From: Tipula vernalis | Taxonomy: Eukaryota; Arthropoda; Insecta; Diptera; Tipulidae | NCBI GenBank assembly: GCA_958295665.1 | Contig: OY282560.1 | Location: forward strand, 45,198,333 to 45,262,332 | Direction: 5' to 3' | DNA: 64,000 nucleotides | Shown here: piece after piece, positions 10,931 through 23,265 of the stretch | How the letters are laid out: each line of letters opens with the position of its first letter | How positions within the stretch are numbered: position 1 is the first letter of the stretch | Notes under the pieces: model-generated | What the model was told of the DNA's origin: nothing | The model's input: the letters and a program-made list of their open reading frames with translations, nothing else | The model's database searches: none | Program-made: the position numbers and the translations under genes

Positions 10931-11113
10931 TACCTGGCTAAAGCGCAACAACAAATCAAAAGAAGTAGCATTGAATCAAATCCAAGCTTTCACAGAGGGG
11001 CATTAGTTTGGAGAAGGCAAGGTAAAACTGAGACACCCATCGAGCTCATAGCTGTGGCCAACCTTCGTCAGCGATCAAGTGCTATAAAAGATAGAAGTCA
11101 ACAAAATATTTGA

Positions 11114-11735
11114 AATAATAATCTTATTTACTTTTAATGCTTGCTCATTGTAAACAACCACAAGTGCTTTTAAATTAAATTTTAATCAAATACAGGTAAG
11201 ACAGGTAAAGACAGGTAAGTCATTGCAATTAACAACGAGATAACATTTAATAATATTTTTGAAATATTAATTTAAATTCAAAAATAAGTTCAAAGGAAGT
11301 AGAACGCTTAACTTTTGAAGATCGCTCGGTCCTTCAACCATAAACACGATACCCGCTACTGAAATTTTTGAACCACAATTTTTGTAATATTCGCCATAGA
11401 AAAAGAATATAAGAGGTTAAACCCATGTCATACGCCACTCTTCTGGATGAATGACAACGAGGTCTTATTCGGTTAGAGCAACAACTCCTCTAATTGATAT
11501 TAATGATTTTAATAAAATTAGAATACATCCAATAGAATAATTTTCCGGATTATTATTTTGATGAAGCCGAAACAACTGATCAAAAACTTAGTGGCGGAGA
11601 AAGAAATGGAACAGTTGCGTTTGTTATGAAATTGGTAACATGGTTTATGATGAAAATAAAATTGAATCCACAAAGGGATACAATAAAATTATTGTCCATA
11701 TCAAAAGCAAAAAGAGAAGATAGGGAATATATTAG
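11114..11735. other. No recognisable gene
   Basis: AT-rich DNA. The minus strand of 11580-11735 may be the decayed end of the adjacent Gypsy remnant, but no motif confirms it. The preceding open frame 10907-11113 has no recognisable product. Confidence 0.3.
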
Positions 11736-12530
11736 ATATATCAGAATTTTTACCTTTAATTTGAACAGTGAAATATTTGTCATTTTGATCAATAACTGCG
11801 AAAGGACCTTCATATGGCGTTTGAAATGGCGCTCGATATCCATCAGTGCGAACGAAAATGTGTGAACACGTAAATAGTTCACCCGTGAGGGTGATACTGG
11901 AACTATTTCTTTTAATGTGTTAACTAAACGTATTGCCAAATTCACTAGAAAGCTGTGCGTAATCCCAGCAAGATCGATGATAAAGATCATCATCGATTTT
12001 TAAACTACGATGCCACCATTCGATTAAGTAGTTACACGCAGCATTGTACGCTGTTGTTCGTTTGTGTTTGAATCCAACCAGTTTTGAAAGTTCGTTAAAT
12101 AGATGCGATTCAAACTGAGAATCACGATCTGTTACTATTGATGATGGAACGCCATAGCGACAGATCGAATTACTGAACACTGCTTCTGCGATTGTATCTG
12201 CCCTTATGTCGGGTACTGGAATGGCCTCTGGCCAACGGGTATAACGATCGATCAGCGTTACACAATATCGATTTCGAGGTGGATTTTATCAAATCGGTTA
12301 TTGGTGGTCGGATAGGTTCCAACCTGGCTCTTGACGTGCCTAGAAATTTTTGATTTTTGACACCTTAAACAACATTGTGCCCATTTCCGACAATCAGATT
12401 TGACTTCAGGCCAGAAATATTTTTGAGCAATCATAATTGATGTTGCTTTAATACCGGGGTGTGAAAGGTTATGTACATTGTCGAATATTTGGAATGTAAG
12501 GCCTAGTTCGACCGGCAAATTTCGCAGCAT
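11736..12530 (-). pseudogene. Gypsy integrase, broken
   Basis: 12258-12530 holds the zinc-binding domain (HNLSHPG, then CLRCQKSK). 11920-12180 holds the core with VTDRDSQFES and a changed catalytic glutamate region (LIEWWHRSLK, where relatives have ERxHR). About 11736-11873 in another frame gives the C-terminal GPY/F module (TPYEGPFAVI). Stops and frameshifts separate the blocks. Confidence 0.72.
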
Positions 12531-12562
12531 ATATTTTCTGTGGTACCGACAACTGGAAACTT

Positions 12563-13410
12563 TTATAATTTCACAGAATTGTCGGATTCCATAAGCGTGT
12601 GCAACTCGTCATCGTTTTGTTGTTCCTTTGCAATTTGGCCATAGTCGAAGTTACTATTAATCGTAATTTCATTAATTCGTGAAAGTGTATTGGCGATGAC
12701 GTTGTCTGCCCCGGATATATGCTGAATATCAGATGTGTACTGTAATATTAGATCAAGATGTTGTAGTTGTCTGGGTGATGCCGTTTCTCGATTTTTTTGT
12801 GACGCAAAAATTAGCGGTTTATGGTCAGTGTACAAAGTAAATTCGCAACCTTCTAAATAATGCCTGAAAGGTTTTATTGATGAGTAAGCTGCTAAGAGTT
12901 CACGGTCATATGTACTATATCGTTTTTGAGTTTCATTAAATTTAGCTGAAAAGAAACTCAACGGCTGCCATGATTCATTAACGTATTGTTGGACGACGGC
13001 GCCAATTGCAGCGTTAACTAATCGTTCTTTAGAGAGCTCGAAAGTATCCTCTAATTCATTTGACCACTCAATTAAACGTTTATCATTTTTTTTTCGAACC
13101 GATCAGTTCCTTATTGAGGACGGCCTGCTCTTGGGCTGCATGTGGAAGGAATTTCTTATAAAAATTTACCATTCCAAGAAAACGACGTAATTCTGTTACA
13201 GTTTTTGGTTTAGAAAATTGTATGATTGTATCCACTTTAGTTGTTGATGGTTTAATGCCTAATGATGAAGTGTCATGACCTAAGAATGTTGTGTGTTCCA
13301 CACCGAACACCGATTCACTAGCATTCATCAATAGCCCAGCGTTTTTGAAGCATTGAAATACCATTTGTAGATGTTGTAAATGTTCATCTTCCGATTTTGA
13401 TGCCCGAATT
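12563..13410 (-). pseudogene. Gypsy RT thumb/connection and RNase H, broken
   Basis: 13083-13364 encodes the segment following YxDD, with GVEHTTFLGH, KPKTVTELRRFLGM and FYKKFLPHAA. 12563-12961 encodes RNase H, with FNETQKRYSTYDRELLA, YTDHKPL and the SGADNVIANTLSR motif (usually VADALSR). The two parts are in different frames and are separated by stops, and the RNase H first aspartate region is degraded. Confidence 0.75.
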
Positions 13411-13440
13411 ATTTAAATTCAAGGAGATTATCGGTTGCAT

Positions 13441-15544
13441 ATTTTGTTCTACGTGACATATTTGTGCATCATGCTATTGTAAAAAAATGCTTAAATGTGT
13501 GTGAAGCGCAGTAAAGTTCACAGAAAAAGGTTTTGCTTTTATAATGAGATAACTTTTTGTAATTAAATTATCTTAAGTTAAGAAAGGGCTAAAATTTTAC
13601 GAGCTGGTCAGAACCTATGGAAAATTTTCAAGTCAACTCAATTTAACCTTCAATTTAACTCTCAAATCAATCGCTAATCAACGCCTTAATCTTAGACTCA
13701 ATTCCAATGCAATCACCTAATCAACCCCAACCTAACCCTTCACTTCACCAAATAAACCGCAACTGAATCTTTAACCAACTCCAACCAGACCCTCAAACCA
13801 ATCCTCAAGCCTATCATATACTCAACACAACCCTAAACTCAACTATAATTCAACTTAACCTCAACTAAACCTTTAACTTAACCCTAAACTCAATGCCCAA
13901 CTCAATTAAAAACTCAACACCCAACTCAACTCTTAAATCAACATGGTCTGAAAAACTACATGCGTATCGAACTTAACTCAAACCAACTTAAGCCAACAAT
14001 AACCCAACAATTAGTAAATCCATTAGTAAACCCTCAACTGAACTGCTCACTCAACCCTACCCTAATCCCAAATCAACTCCAACTAAATCTTAACTGAGCT
14101 CGCAAATCGGGCAATCAGCATAAAATTGGTTAACATAGATCGGAAACCACGAGGTAACACCACATGTTTGGTCTATTCGTATGGTAGATACCCGATCCTT
14201 TTGACATAAAGCCTATCAATTCTCCGCTTTGACCATAGAAACAGATTAGCGAAAAAGTTCAAAATTGGACAAACCGTTCTCGAGATACCGGCGTACAGAC
14301 ATTCAGACAGTTTGACGGAGATTTTTCTGTTTTTTTTTGTTTTGCTTTTTCGGACTTAGGAACCTTCAAAACGTCGAGAAAATTGGTTTTTGACAAATAA
14401 AATTGTTGGCATTTTTGGCAGGATTTCAATAACATCTCATAACAGGCCTACTCTCTATTCCGTTCTGATTGTAATTGTGGACTTTTTTTATTGGATAGTT
14501 TGGGTACCACAAAATGTCCACTTGGGGATGAATTCTGGCGTAATGTGCGGTATCGTTATTGATCAAATCGAAAAAAATTCGATGGGCACTTTTTTTTTAA
14601 TATCACATATCGCCCGCCTCGTGACAATAACTCCTATCTGAAAAAATTTTATTTGTCAGGAAACGAGAAAAACTTTTTCATATTAATATGGACTGCCTTT
14701 ATAGAAGAAACAGTTTTATCTCTCAATTTTTGTGTTTTATCGGTTTCTTTTGGTTACATCGTATATGTAAAGCTACATATGTGTATGTACGCTACATTCC
14801 CGTATTCCTACATCACAATCACAATTAAGCAAAAAATTGCAGATAGGAGTTATTGTCACGAATCGGGCGATATATTTAAACACAAAAAAATTTAACAAAC
14901 AAAACGAGACTGTTATTGTTTGCAGCCTAATATTGCTGGTTAATATTTGCAAAGAAAATCAGCCAATTTTCTGCCAAATAAGGAATCGTCTACCTGTCGA
15001 CTTGATTCAGAATGCCTTAGTTTCCTGAACTAATGAGCAATTTGGTTCTGACTTAATTTACTAACTTATATTAATCTACAGGCTTTTTCCCATTGGCGTT
15101 CCACAGTGTTTGGTATGTCGAACTAAACCACATCTTTGTAGTGGTTTACCCTAATAATTACACCAGCTGAAAAAGTTTGGTTCTTTTAATTATTCTTTTC
15201 TTACTAGATTCGTGATTTTATAAGAGCTAATTTGCCTCAATGTTTACATGTTGCTGTAGTCTTTCTTCAGGTCTACGTACATTTAAATTAAATTCAAGCA
15301 TTAAGTTATCGTAGTATATTCAAAATATATAAATATGTTTATGAAGAGGGTCAATTCAATTCAGTTTCGATCTGTGAGCATTGTCGAAAATAAATCACTT
15401 TTCAATCATCTCATCACGCTCTAGCGACTGAACTTAAGTTATTATTACCTTGATATGCATGCAGGCAAATGCGTTAAAATTCTAGAAGTAATAATTACAA
15501 GAATTTGGAATAAATTTCAGTAATAATGTTGCAATAACGACAGA
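13441..15544. other. Non-coding stretch: AAC-rich low complexity and small inverted repeat
   Basis: No gene. About 13620-14100 is a C/A-rich low-complexity tract with loose repeats of CAACTCAA, CCTAA and AACCTTAA words. 14110-14380 is ordinary sequence that looks like part of an old repeat (CTCGAGATACCGGCGTACAG) but I cannot name it. 14606-14873 contains the inverted repeat listed separately. Confidence 0.45.
14606..14873. repeat. Inverted repeat pair, ~34 bp arms
   Basis: The left arm (about 14606-14640, containing GTGACAATAACTCCTATCTG) recurs inverted at about 14838-14873. The arms differ at about three positions and enclose about 200 bp of AT-rich DNA. It could be a small MITE or foldback remnant. 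Confidence 0.65.
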
Positions 15545-16183
15545 CGATGCAGCAGTTATGAAGAAGATGAGATCGGCGGTAATTAAAATTCAGCTAGCGG
15601 TAATTAAAATTGTATACTGTCACATTATTTGAATTAGAAAATGAAGCAACTTATTCTGAAGAGGATGACGAAGATAAATGTGATGGTGATTTTAGTGAAG
15701 GTTTAAATATAATAATAACAGAATGATTCATTAGTTCAGTGTGACATTTCTCATGATGATTTGTTTCCGGTTATCAACAAAAATACGACGAGTAGTAAAA
15801 TTGTTTCGGTGTTCACTAACCAAAAATAACATCACCCTTCAAAAGCAAATCTTATATGAATTTTGAAAGGATATGTCTTTAATTCTAGACAAGAACAGCG
15901 ATAGCAGCAGTGATGATGGAACAGCTTATTAGCTATGCTGGATATTGATATAAATATTGATATAATTTTTCAGAACAGGAATTGAGTTGAATTAATGAAA
16001 TTAAATCGGCATTGGAGCCTGTAAATTAGCAGTAGAATCTTTGGGCTCATCAGAAGTGCTCGGTTTCTATAAAATCCGATGTATTTTGGCCAAACTAGTC
16101 ACCAAGAATTATGGTTTATGTAATTTACTAAGTAAAACTGCAATAGTAAAACTAATTGTGTGCATTGCATTGTTGAGCGTTTA
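15545..16183 (+). pseudogene. hAT transposase fragment, unit 1
   Basis: Translated pieces match the catalytic part of hAT-family transposases: IQLAVIKIVY near 15590-15620; HDELFPVINKI and KNDITLQKQ near 15750-15850; MSLILD near 15875; then FSEQEL and IKSALEPV near 15970-16025. Stops and small shifts interrupt every frame, and the arginine/tryptophan region after the ILD motif is replaced by a serine/aspartate run. No terminal inverted repeat was found. Unit 1 keeps slightly more acidic-region sequence (near 15680) than units 2-4. Confidence 0.65.
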
Positions 16184-16531
16184 AATGTAAAACCTACCGA
16201 CTGTACAATAATTGAGACAGATTCATCTAACGATTGCGTGGAAATAGTTGGTGAACATTATCGTTTCAAATTGAGGGTGGCAGTTACTTGTTTAAATTTG
16301 CATGGCAAGGAAATGATTCACTGGTAAACTACCAGTAAATCGATAAATCAAACAAATTTTTACCGTTTACCGGAAAATACAAATTCCGATAAATTTGCGG
16401 CTACTAATTGCTATGCTTAACAATAATTCATAAAACACATAGATTTTGTATTTTGAATTTTAGGTTTTGAATCTTAAGTTTTAAATTTTGAATTTTGAGT
16501 TTTAAGTGTTGAATTATGAATTTTAAGTTTT

Positions 16532-18366
16532 GAATTCAATTTGAATTTGAATTTGAATTTGAATTTGAATTTGAATTTGAATTTGAATTTGAATTTTATT
16601 TTTAATTTTAATTTTAATTTTAATTTTAATTTCAATTTCAATTTCAATTTCAATTTCAATTTCAATTTCAATTTCAATTTCAATTTTAATTTTAATTTTA
16701 ATTTTAATTTTAATTTTAATTTTAATTTTAATTTTAATTTTAATTTCAATTTCAATTTCAATTTCAATTTCACTTTCAATTTCAATTTCAATTTCACTTT
16801 CAATTTCAATTTCAATTTCAATTTCAATTTCACTTTCAATTTCAATTTCAATTTCAATTTCACTTTCAATTTCACTATCAATTTCACTTTCAATTTCACT
16901 TTCAATTTCACTATCAATTTCACTTTCAATTTCACTTTCAATTTCACTTTCAATTTCACTTTCAATTTCAATTTCAATTTCACTTTCAATTTCACTTTCA
17001 ATTTCACTTTCAATTTCACTTTCAATTTCACTTTCAATTTCACTTTCAATTTCAATTTCAATTTCACTTTCAATTTCACTTTCAATTTCACTATCAATTT
17101 CACTTTCAATTTCACCTTCAATTTCACTTTCAATTTCACATTCAATTTCAATTTCAATTTCACTTTCAATTTCAATTTCAATTTCACTTTCAATTTCACT
17201 TTCAATTTCAATTTCAATTTCACTTTCAATTTCACTAGCAATTTCACTTTCAATTTCACATTCAATTTCACTTTCAATTTCACTTTCAATTTCACTTGCA
17301 ATTTCACTTTCAATTTCAATTTCAATTTCACTTTCAATTTCAATTTCACCTTCTATTTCAATATCAATTTCAATTTCACTGTCAATTTCACTTTCAATTT
17401 CACTTTCAATTTCACTTTCAATTTCACTTTCAATTTCAATTTCAATTTCACTTTCAATTTCACTTTCAATTTCACATTCAATTTCACTTTCAATTTCACA
17501 TTCAATTTCACTATCAATTTCACTTTCAATTTCACTTTCAATTTCACTTTCAATTTCACTTTCAATTTCACTTTCTATTTCAATTTCAATTTCAATTTCA
17601 CTATCAATTTCACTTTCAATTTCACTTTCAATTTCACTTTCAATTTCACTTTCAATTTCACTATCAATTTCACTTTCAATTTCACATTCAATTTCAATTT
17701 CAATTTCACTTTCAATTTCAATTTCAATTTCACTTTCAATTTCACTTTCAATTTCAATTTCAATTTCACTTTCAATTTCACTAGCAATTTCACTTTCAAT
17801 TTCACATTCAATTTCACTTTCAATTTCACTTTCAATTTCACTTGCAATTTCACTTTCAATTTCAATTTCAATTTCACTTTCAATTTCAATTTCACCTTCT
17901 ATTTCAATATCAATTTCAATTTCACTGTCAATTTCACTTTCAATTTCACTTTCAATTTCACTTTCAATTTCACTTTCAATTTCAATTTCACTTTCAATTT
18001 CACTTTCAATTTCACTATCAATTTCAATTTCAATTTCCATTTCCATTTCAATTTCAATTTCAATTTCAATTTCACTAGCAATTTCACTTTCAATTTCAAT
18101 TTCAATTTCACTGTCAATTTCACTTTCTATTTCACATTCAATTTCAATTTCACTGTCAATTTCACTTTCAATTTCAATTTCAATTTCAATTTCAATTCAA
18201 TTTCTATTTCAATTTCAATTTCAATTTCAATTTCAATTTCAAGTTCAATTTCAATTTCAATTTCAATTTCAATTTCAATTTCAATTTCAATTTCAATTTC
18301 AATTTCAATTTCAATTTCAATTTCAATTTCAATTTCAATTTCAATTTCAATTTCAATTTCAATTTT
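16532..18366 (+). repeat. Hexanucleotide block, unit 1 (TTTCAA family)
   Basis: The block starts with about nine TTTGAA copies, then TTTTAA, TTTCAA, TTTTAA again (about 16684-16744, only in this unit), then about 1.6 kb of TTTCAA mixed with TTTCAC-containing 12-mers. Marker variants (CTAGC, CTTGC, CACCTTC, TCTATTTC) form a haplotype that occurs twice here, CTAGC at 17234 and at 17781, showing an internal duplication of about 547 bp. Long open frames in most registers arise because the period is six. Confidence 0.95.
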
Positions 18367-18731
18367 AAAACATTAACTATCGGCTTTATTATGTGTCTGA
18401 AACCGGGCCGAGTCTGTCCTCACTAACATTCCTTTCCCATTCCTCGATTTTGTTATATGTAAAAATGGTGTACGATGGCTGCCTGGCCAGGACCGGATAT
18501 CACACTATTAGACCTATGTGGTTATCGATGTGGGGGCCTTTATTTATGGGGTGAATATTGCTATATTTGGCTTTATGAAAAGCTGAGTATGATGGTACAT
18601 ATTTCCTTGGTGAGGGATAGTTATGGTGTCGTGTTGTAACACGGGTATAGTGGTGTAGTAATCGCATTTATAATACAGGAGACTTGCTTAATGCTTGATC
18701 GTACATTGCAATCAAGCAATCAATCAAAACC

Positions 18732-18978
18732 TTTTTCATCATCTGATTACGATCGGTGATGAAGATGAACACATCTATGACCCCCTGTTGAGAGTGCCAA
18801 ATCCATGGGCCGACCCGCCTTTCATGTCAGCACTATAGGTTGGCATGAAGCCATGCAATGTGCAGGTGGTTTTCAAAGACGGATCTGTAGCCGCCCGTCC
18901 TCGATTTGGCTATTCCAGGCGTAAAGTAGAACGGTAAAAAATAAATCAAGAAATCAAACAAACAATCAATCAAAAAAA
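18732..18978 (+). mobile_element. SINE body without tRNA head, unit 1/2 spacer
   Basis: This segment matches the body and tail of the complete SINE at 34109-34432, starting at TTTTTCATCATCTGATTACG and ending in an AATCAAAC-rich tail. The tRNA-related head with its A and B boxes is absent. Apparent 80-codon open frames over it start at non-ATG codons and are not genes. Confidence 0.85.
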
Positions 18979-18994
18979 TGTTGCGGAATTTTGC

Positions 18995-19180
18995 TCAGGA
19001 CGCAAGCTGGTCGTAAAAAGCTTGAGGGCGTCTTTGATAAACCTTCACAAATGTGATGTTAAAGTGACGGCCATGAAATCTGAGTGTACAGATCCGATTA
19101 CCGACAAGCATGAAATCAGTCACAAATTGACGAAATCGGTTGCTAATCAAGGAACCGACGCCAAATTCATTTTTATCCAT
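18995..19180 (-). pseudogene. Antisense LINE endonuclease fragment, unit 1 (61 codons)
   Basis: The minus strand reads GVGSLISN, then ICTLRFHGRHFNITFVKVY and QAFYDQLAS, the pattern of an apurinic-like LINE endonuclease between two of its core strands. Relatives have YAPTEEK-type residues after VY; here that part is shortened. An ATG opens it, but it is only a fragment of an exonuclease/endonuclease/phosphatase fold. Confidence 0.6.
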
Positions 19181-19200
19181 GTTATTGCTGTGACAATGTG

Positions 19201-19838
19201 CGATGCAGCAGTTATGAACAAGATGAGATCAACGGTAATTAAAATCCAGCTAGCGGTAATTAAAATTATATACTTACTGTCACATTATTTGAATTAGAAA
19301 ATGAAGTAACTTATTCTAAAGAGGATGACGAAGATGAATTTAGTGAAGGTTTAAATATAATAATAACAGATAATTCATTCAGTTCAGTGTGACATTTCTC
19401 ATGATGAATTGTTTCCGGTTATCAACAAAATACGACGAGTAGTAAAATTGTTTCGGTGTTCACTAACCAAAAATGACATCACCCTTCAAAAGCAAATCTT
19501 ATATGAATTTTGAAAGGATATGTCTTTAATTCTAGACAAGAACAGCGATAGCAGCAGTGATGATGGAACAGCTTATATTGATATAAATATTGATGGATAT
19601 TGATATAAATATTGATATAATTTTTCAGAACAGGAATTGAGTTGAATTAATGAAATTAAATCGGCATTGGAGCCTGTAAATTAGCAGTAGAATCTTTGGG
19701 CTCATCAGAAGTGCTCGGTTTCTATAAAATCCGATGTATTTTGGCCAAACTAGTCACCAAGAATTATGGTTTATGTAATTTACTAAGTAAAACTGCAATA
19801 GTAAAACTAATTGTGTGCATTGCATTGTTGAGCGTTTA
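19201..19838 (+). pseudogene. hAT transposase fragment, unit 2
   Basis: Same fragment as in unit 1, with the same stops. It carries the variant in which a TTGATATAAATATTGATGGATA segment replaces the TTAGCTATGCTGGATA seen in units 1 and 4 (near 19575). Confidence 0.65.
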
Positions 19839-20187
19839 AATGTAAAACCTACCGACTGTACAATAATTGAGACAGATTCATCTAACGATTGCGTGGAAAT
19901 AGTTGGTGAACATTATCGTTTCAAATTGAGGGTGGCAGTTACTTGTTTAAATTTGCATGGCAAGGAAATGATTCACTGGTAAACTACCAGTAAATCGATA
20001 AATCAAACAAATTTTTACCGTTTACCGGAAAATACAAATTCCGATAAATTTGCGGCTACTAATTGCTATGCTTAACAATAATTCATAAAACACATAGATT
20101 TTGTATTTTGAATTTTAGGTTTTGAATCTTAAGTTTTAAATTTTGAATTTTGAGTTTTAAGTGTTGAATTATGAATTTTAAGTTTTG

Positions 20188-21793
20188 AATTCAATTTGAA
20201 TTTGAATTTGAATTTGAATTTGAATTTGAATTTGAATTTGAATTTGAATTTGAATTTGAATTTGAATTTTATTTTTAATTTTAATTTTAATTTTAATTTT
20301 AATTTTAATTTTAATTTCAATTTCAATTTCAATTTCAATTTCAATTTCAATTTCACTTTCAATTTCAAATTCAATTTCACTTTCAATTTCAATTTCAATT
20401 TCAATTTCAATTTCACTTTCAATTTCAATTTCAATTTCAATTTCACTTTCAATTTCACTTTCAATTTCACTATCAATTTCACTTTCAATTTCACTTTCAA
20501 TTTCAATTTCAATTTCACTTTCAATTTCACTTTCAATTTCACTTTCAATTTCACTTTCAATTTCACATTCAATTTCACTTTCAATTTCACTTTCAATTTC
20601 ACTTTCAATTTCACTATCAATTTCACTTTCAATTTCACTTTCAATTTCACTTTCAATTTCACTTTCAATTTCACTTTCAATTTCAATTTCAATTTCAATT
20701 TCAATTTCAATTTCCATTTCAATTTCACTTTCAATTTCACTTTCAATTTCACTTTCAATTTCACAATCAATTTCAATTTCAATTTCACCTTCAATTTCAA
20801 TTTCAATTTCAATTTCACTTTCAATTTTAATTTCAATTTCAATTTCAATTTCACTATCAATTTCACTTTCAATTTCACTTTCACTATCAATTTCAATTTC
20901 AATTTCAATTTCAATTTCACTTTCAATTTCACTTTCAATTTCACTTTCAATTTCAATTTCAATTTCAATTTCACTTTCAATTTCACTTTCAATTTCACTT
21001 TCAATTTCACTTTCAATTTCACTTTCAATTTCACATTCAATTTCACTTTCAATTTCACATTCAATTTCACTATCAATTTCACTTTCAATTTCACTTTCAA
21101 TTTCACTTTCAATTTCACTTTCAATTTCACTTTCAATTTCACTTTCAATTTCACTTTCAATTTCACTTTCAATTTCAATTTCAATTTCAATTTCAATTTC
21201 ACTAGCAATTTCACTTTCAATTTCACATTCAATTTCACTTTCAATTTCACTTTCAATTTCACTTGCAATTTCACTTTCAATTTCAATTTCAATTTCACTT
21301 TCAATTTCAATTTCACCTTCTATTTCAATATCAATTTCAATTTCACTGTCAATTTCACTTTCAATTTCACTTTCAATTTCACTTTCAATTTCACTTTCAA
21401 TTTCAATTTCACTTTCAATTTCACTTTCAATTTCACTATCAATTTCAATTTCAATTTCAATTTCCATTTCCATTTCAATTTCAATTTCAATTTCACTGTC
21501 AATTTCACTTTCAATTTCAATTTCAATTTCACTGTCAATTTCACTTTCTATTTCACATTCAATTTCAATTTCACTGTCAATTTCACTTTCAATTTCAATT
21601 TCAATTTCAATTTCAATACAATTTCTATTTCAATTTCAATTTCAATTTCAATTTCAATTTCAAGTTCAATTTCAATTTCAATTTCAATTTCAATTTCAAT
21701 TTCAATTTCAATTTCAGTTTCAATTTCAATTTCAATTTCAATTTCAATTTCAATTTCAATTTCAATTTCAATTTCAATTTCAATTTCAATTTT
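20188..21793 (+). repeat. Hexanucleotide block, unit 2
   Basis: Same order (TTTGAA, TTTTAA, TTTCAA, then mixed TTTCAA/TTTCAC, then pure TTTCAA at the right end). The CTAGC...CTTGC marker haplotype occurs once, near 21204-21345. Confidence 0.95.
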
Positions 21794-22158
21794 AAAACAT
21801 TAACTATCGGCTTTATTATGTGTCTGAAACCGGGCCGAGTCTGTCCTCACTAACATTCCTTTCCCATTCCTCGATTTTGTTATATGTAAAAATGGTGTAC
21901 GATGGCTGCCTGGCCAGGACCGGATATCACACTATTAGACTTATGTGGTTATCGATGTGGGGGCCTTTATTTATGGGGTGAATATTGCTATATTTGGCTT
22001 TATGAAAAGCTGAGTATGATGGTACATATTTCCTTGGTGAGGGATAGTTATGGTGTCGTGTTGTAACACGGGTATAGTGGTGTAGTAATCGCATTTATAA
22101 TACAGGAGACTTGCTTAATGCTTGATCGTACATTGCAATCAAGCAATCAATCAAAACC

Positions 22159-22405
22159 TTTTTCATCATCTGATTACGATCGGTGATGAAGATGAACACA
22201 TCTATGACCCCCTGTTGAGAGTGCCAAATCCATGGGCCGACCCGCCTTTCATGTCAGCACTACAGGTTGGCATGAAGCCATGCAATGTGCAGGTGGTTTT
22301 CAAAGACGGATCTGTAGCCGCCCGTCCTCGATTTGGCTATTCCAGGCGTAAAGTAGAACGGTAAAAAATAAATCAAGAAATCAAACAAACAATCAATCAA
22401 AAAAA
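22159..22405 (+). mobile_element. SINE body, unit 2/3 spacer
   Basis: Same headless copy. It has CACTACAGG at 22258-22266 where the first copy has CACTATAGG, and the full SINE also has CACTACAGG. Confidence 0.85.
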
Positions 22406-22421
22406 TGTTGCGGAATTTTGC

Positions 22422-22607
22422 TCAGGACGCAAGCTGGTCGTAAAAAGCTTGAGGGCGTCTTTGATAAACCTTCACAAATGTGATGTTAAAGTGACGGCCA
22501 TGAAATCTGAGTGTACAGATCCGATTACCGACAAGCATGAAATCAGTCACAAATTGACGAAATCGGTTGCTAATCAAGGAACCGACGCCAAATTCATTTT
22601 TATCCAT
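22422..22607 (-). pseudogene. Antisense LINE endonuclease fragment, unit 2
   Basis: The predicted peptide is identical to the unit 1 copy, which indicates recent amplification rather than selection. Confidence 0.6.
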
Positions 22608-22627
22608 GTTATTGCTGTGACAATGTG

Positions 22628-23265
22628 CGATGCAGCAGTTATGAACAAGATGAGATCAACGGTAATTAAAATCCAGCTAGCGGTAATTAAAATTATATAC
22701 TTACTGTCACATTATTTGAATTAGAAAATGAAGTAACTTATTCTAAAGAGGATGACGAAGATGAATTTAGTGAAGGTTTAAATATAATAATAACAGATAA
22801 TTCATTCAGTTCAGTGTGACATTTCTCATGATGAATTGTTTCCGGTTATCAACAAAATACGACGAGTAGTAAAATTGTTTCGGTGTTCACTAACCAAAAA
22901 TGACATCACCCTTCAAAAGCAAATCTTATATGAATTTTGAAAGGATATGTCTTTAATTCTAGACAAGAACAGCGATAGCAGCAGTGATGATGGAACAGCT
23001 TATATTGATATAAATATTGATGGATATTGATATAAATATTGATATAATTTTTCAGAACAGGAATTGAGTTGAATTAATAAAATTAAATCGACATTGGAGC
23101 CTGTAAATTAGCAGTAGAATCTTTGGGCTCATCAGAAGTGCTCGGTTTCTATAAAATCCGATGTATTTTGGCCAAACTAGTCACCAAGAATTATGGTTTA
23201 TGTAATTTACTAAGTAAAACTGCAATAGTAAAACTAATTGTGTGCATTGCATTGTTGAGCGTTTA
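22628..23265 (+). pseudogene. hAT transposase fragment, unit 3
   Basis: Nearly identical to unit 2, including the duplicated TTGATATAAATATTGATGG variant near 23000. It differs at, for example, 23078 (taataaaa for taatgaaa). Confidence 0.65.

Larger units (their letters stand above)
11736..13440 (-). mobile_element. Minus-strand Gypsy-type LTR retrotransposon remnant
   Basis: Reading right to left, the order is RT C-terminal part, RNase H, integrase zinc domain, integrase core, integrase C-terminus, as in Ty3/Gypsy pol. Similarity stops just after where the YxDD motif should be (about 13410), so the 5' half (gag, protease, RT catalytic core) is gone. No LTRs are seen. It is not the same family as the element at 1-5236. 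Confidence 0.8.

Noticed and set aside
16474..18376. Open frames of up to 611 codons (alternating NF/TF, KL/VK or EI/ES residues) in hexanucleotide blocks, also at 20129-21853, 23556-25208 and 26903-28849
   Set aside because: A six-base period keeps any stop-free register open on both strands; the peptides are pure repeat translations with no start context, and several conflicting frames are open at once.
22122..22364. Conserved 80-codon ORF in three macrosatellite units
   Set aside because: It starts at TTG, lies over the SINE body, is broken in the first unit by CACTATAGG, and its conservation is explained by recent amplification.
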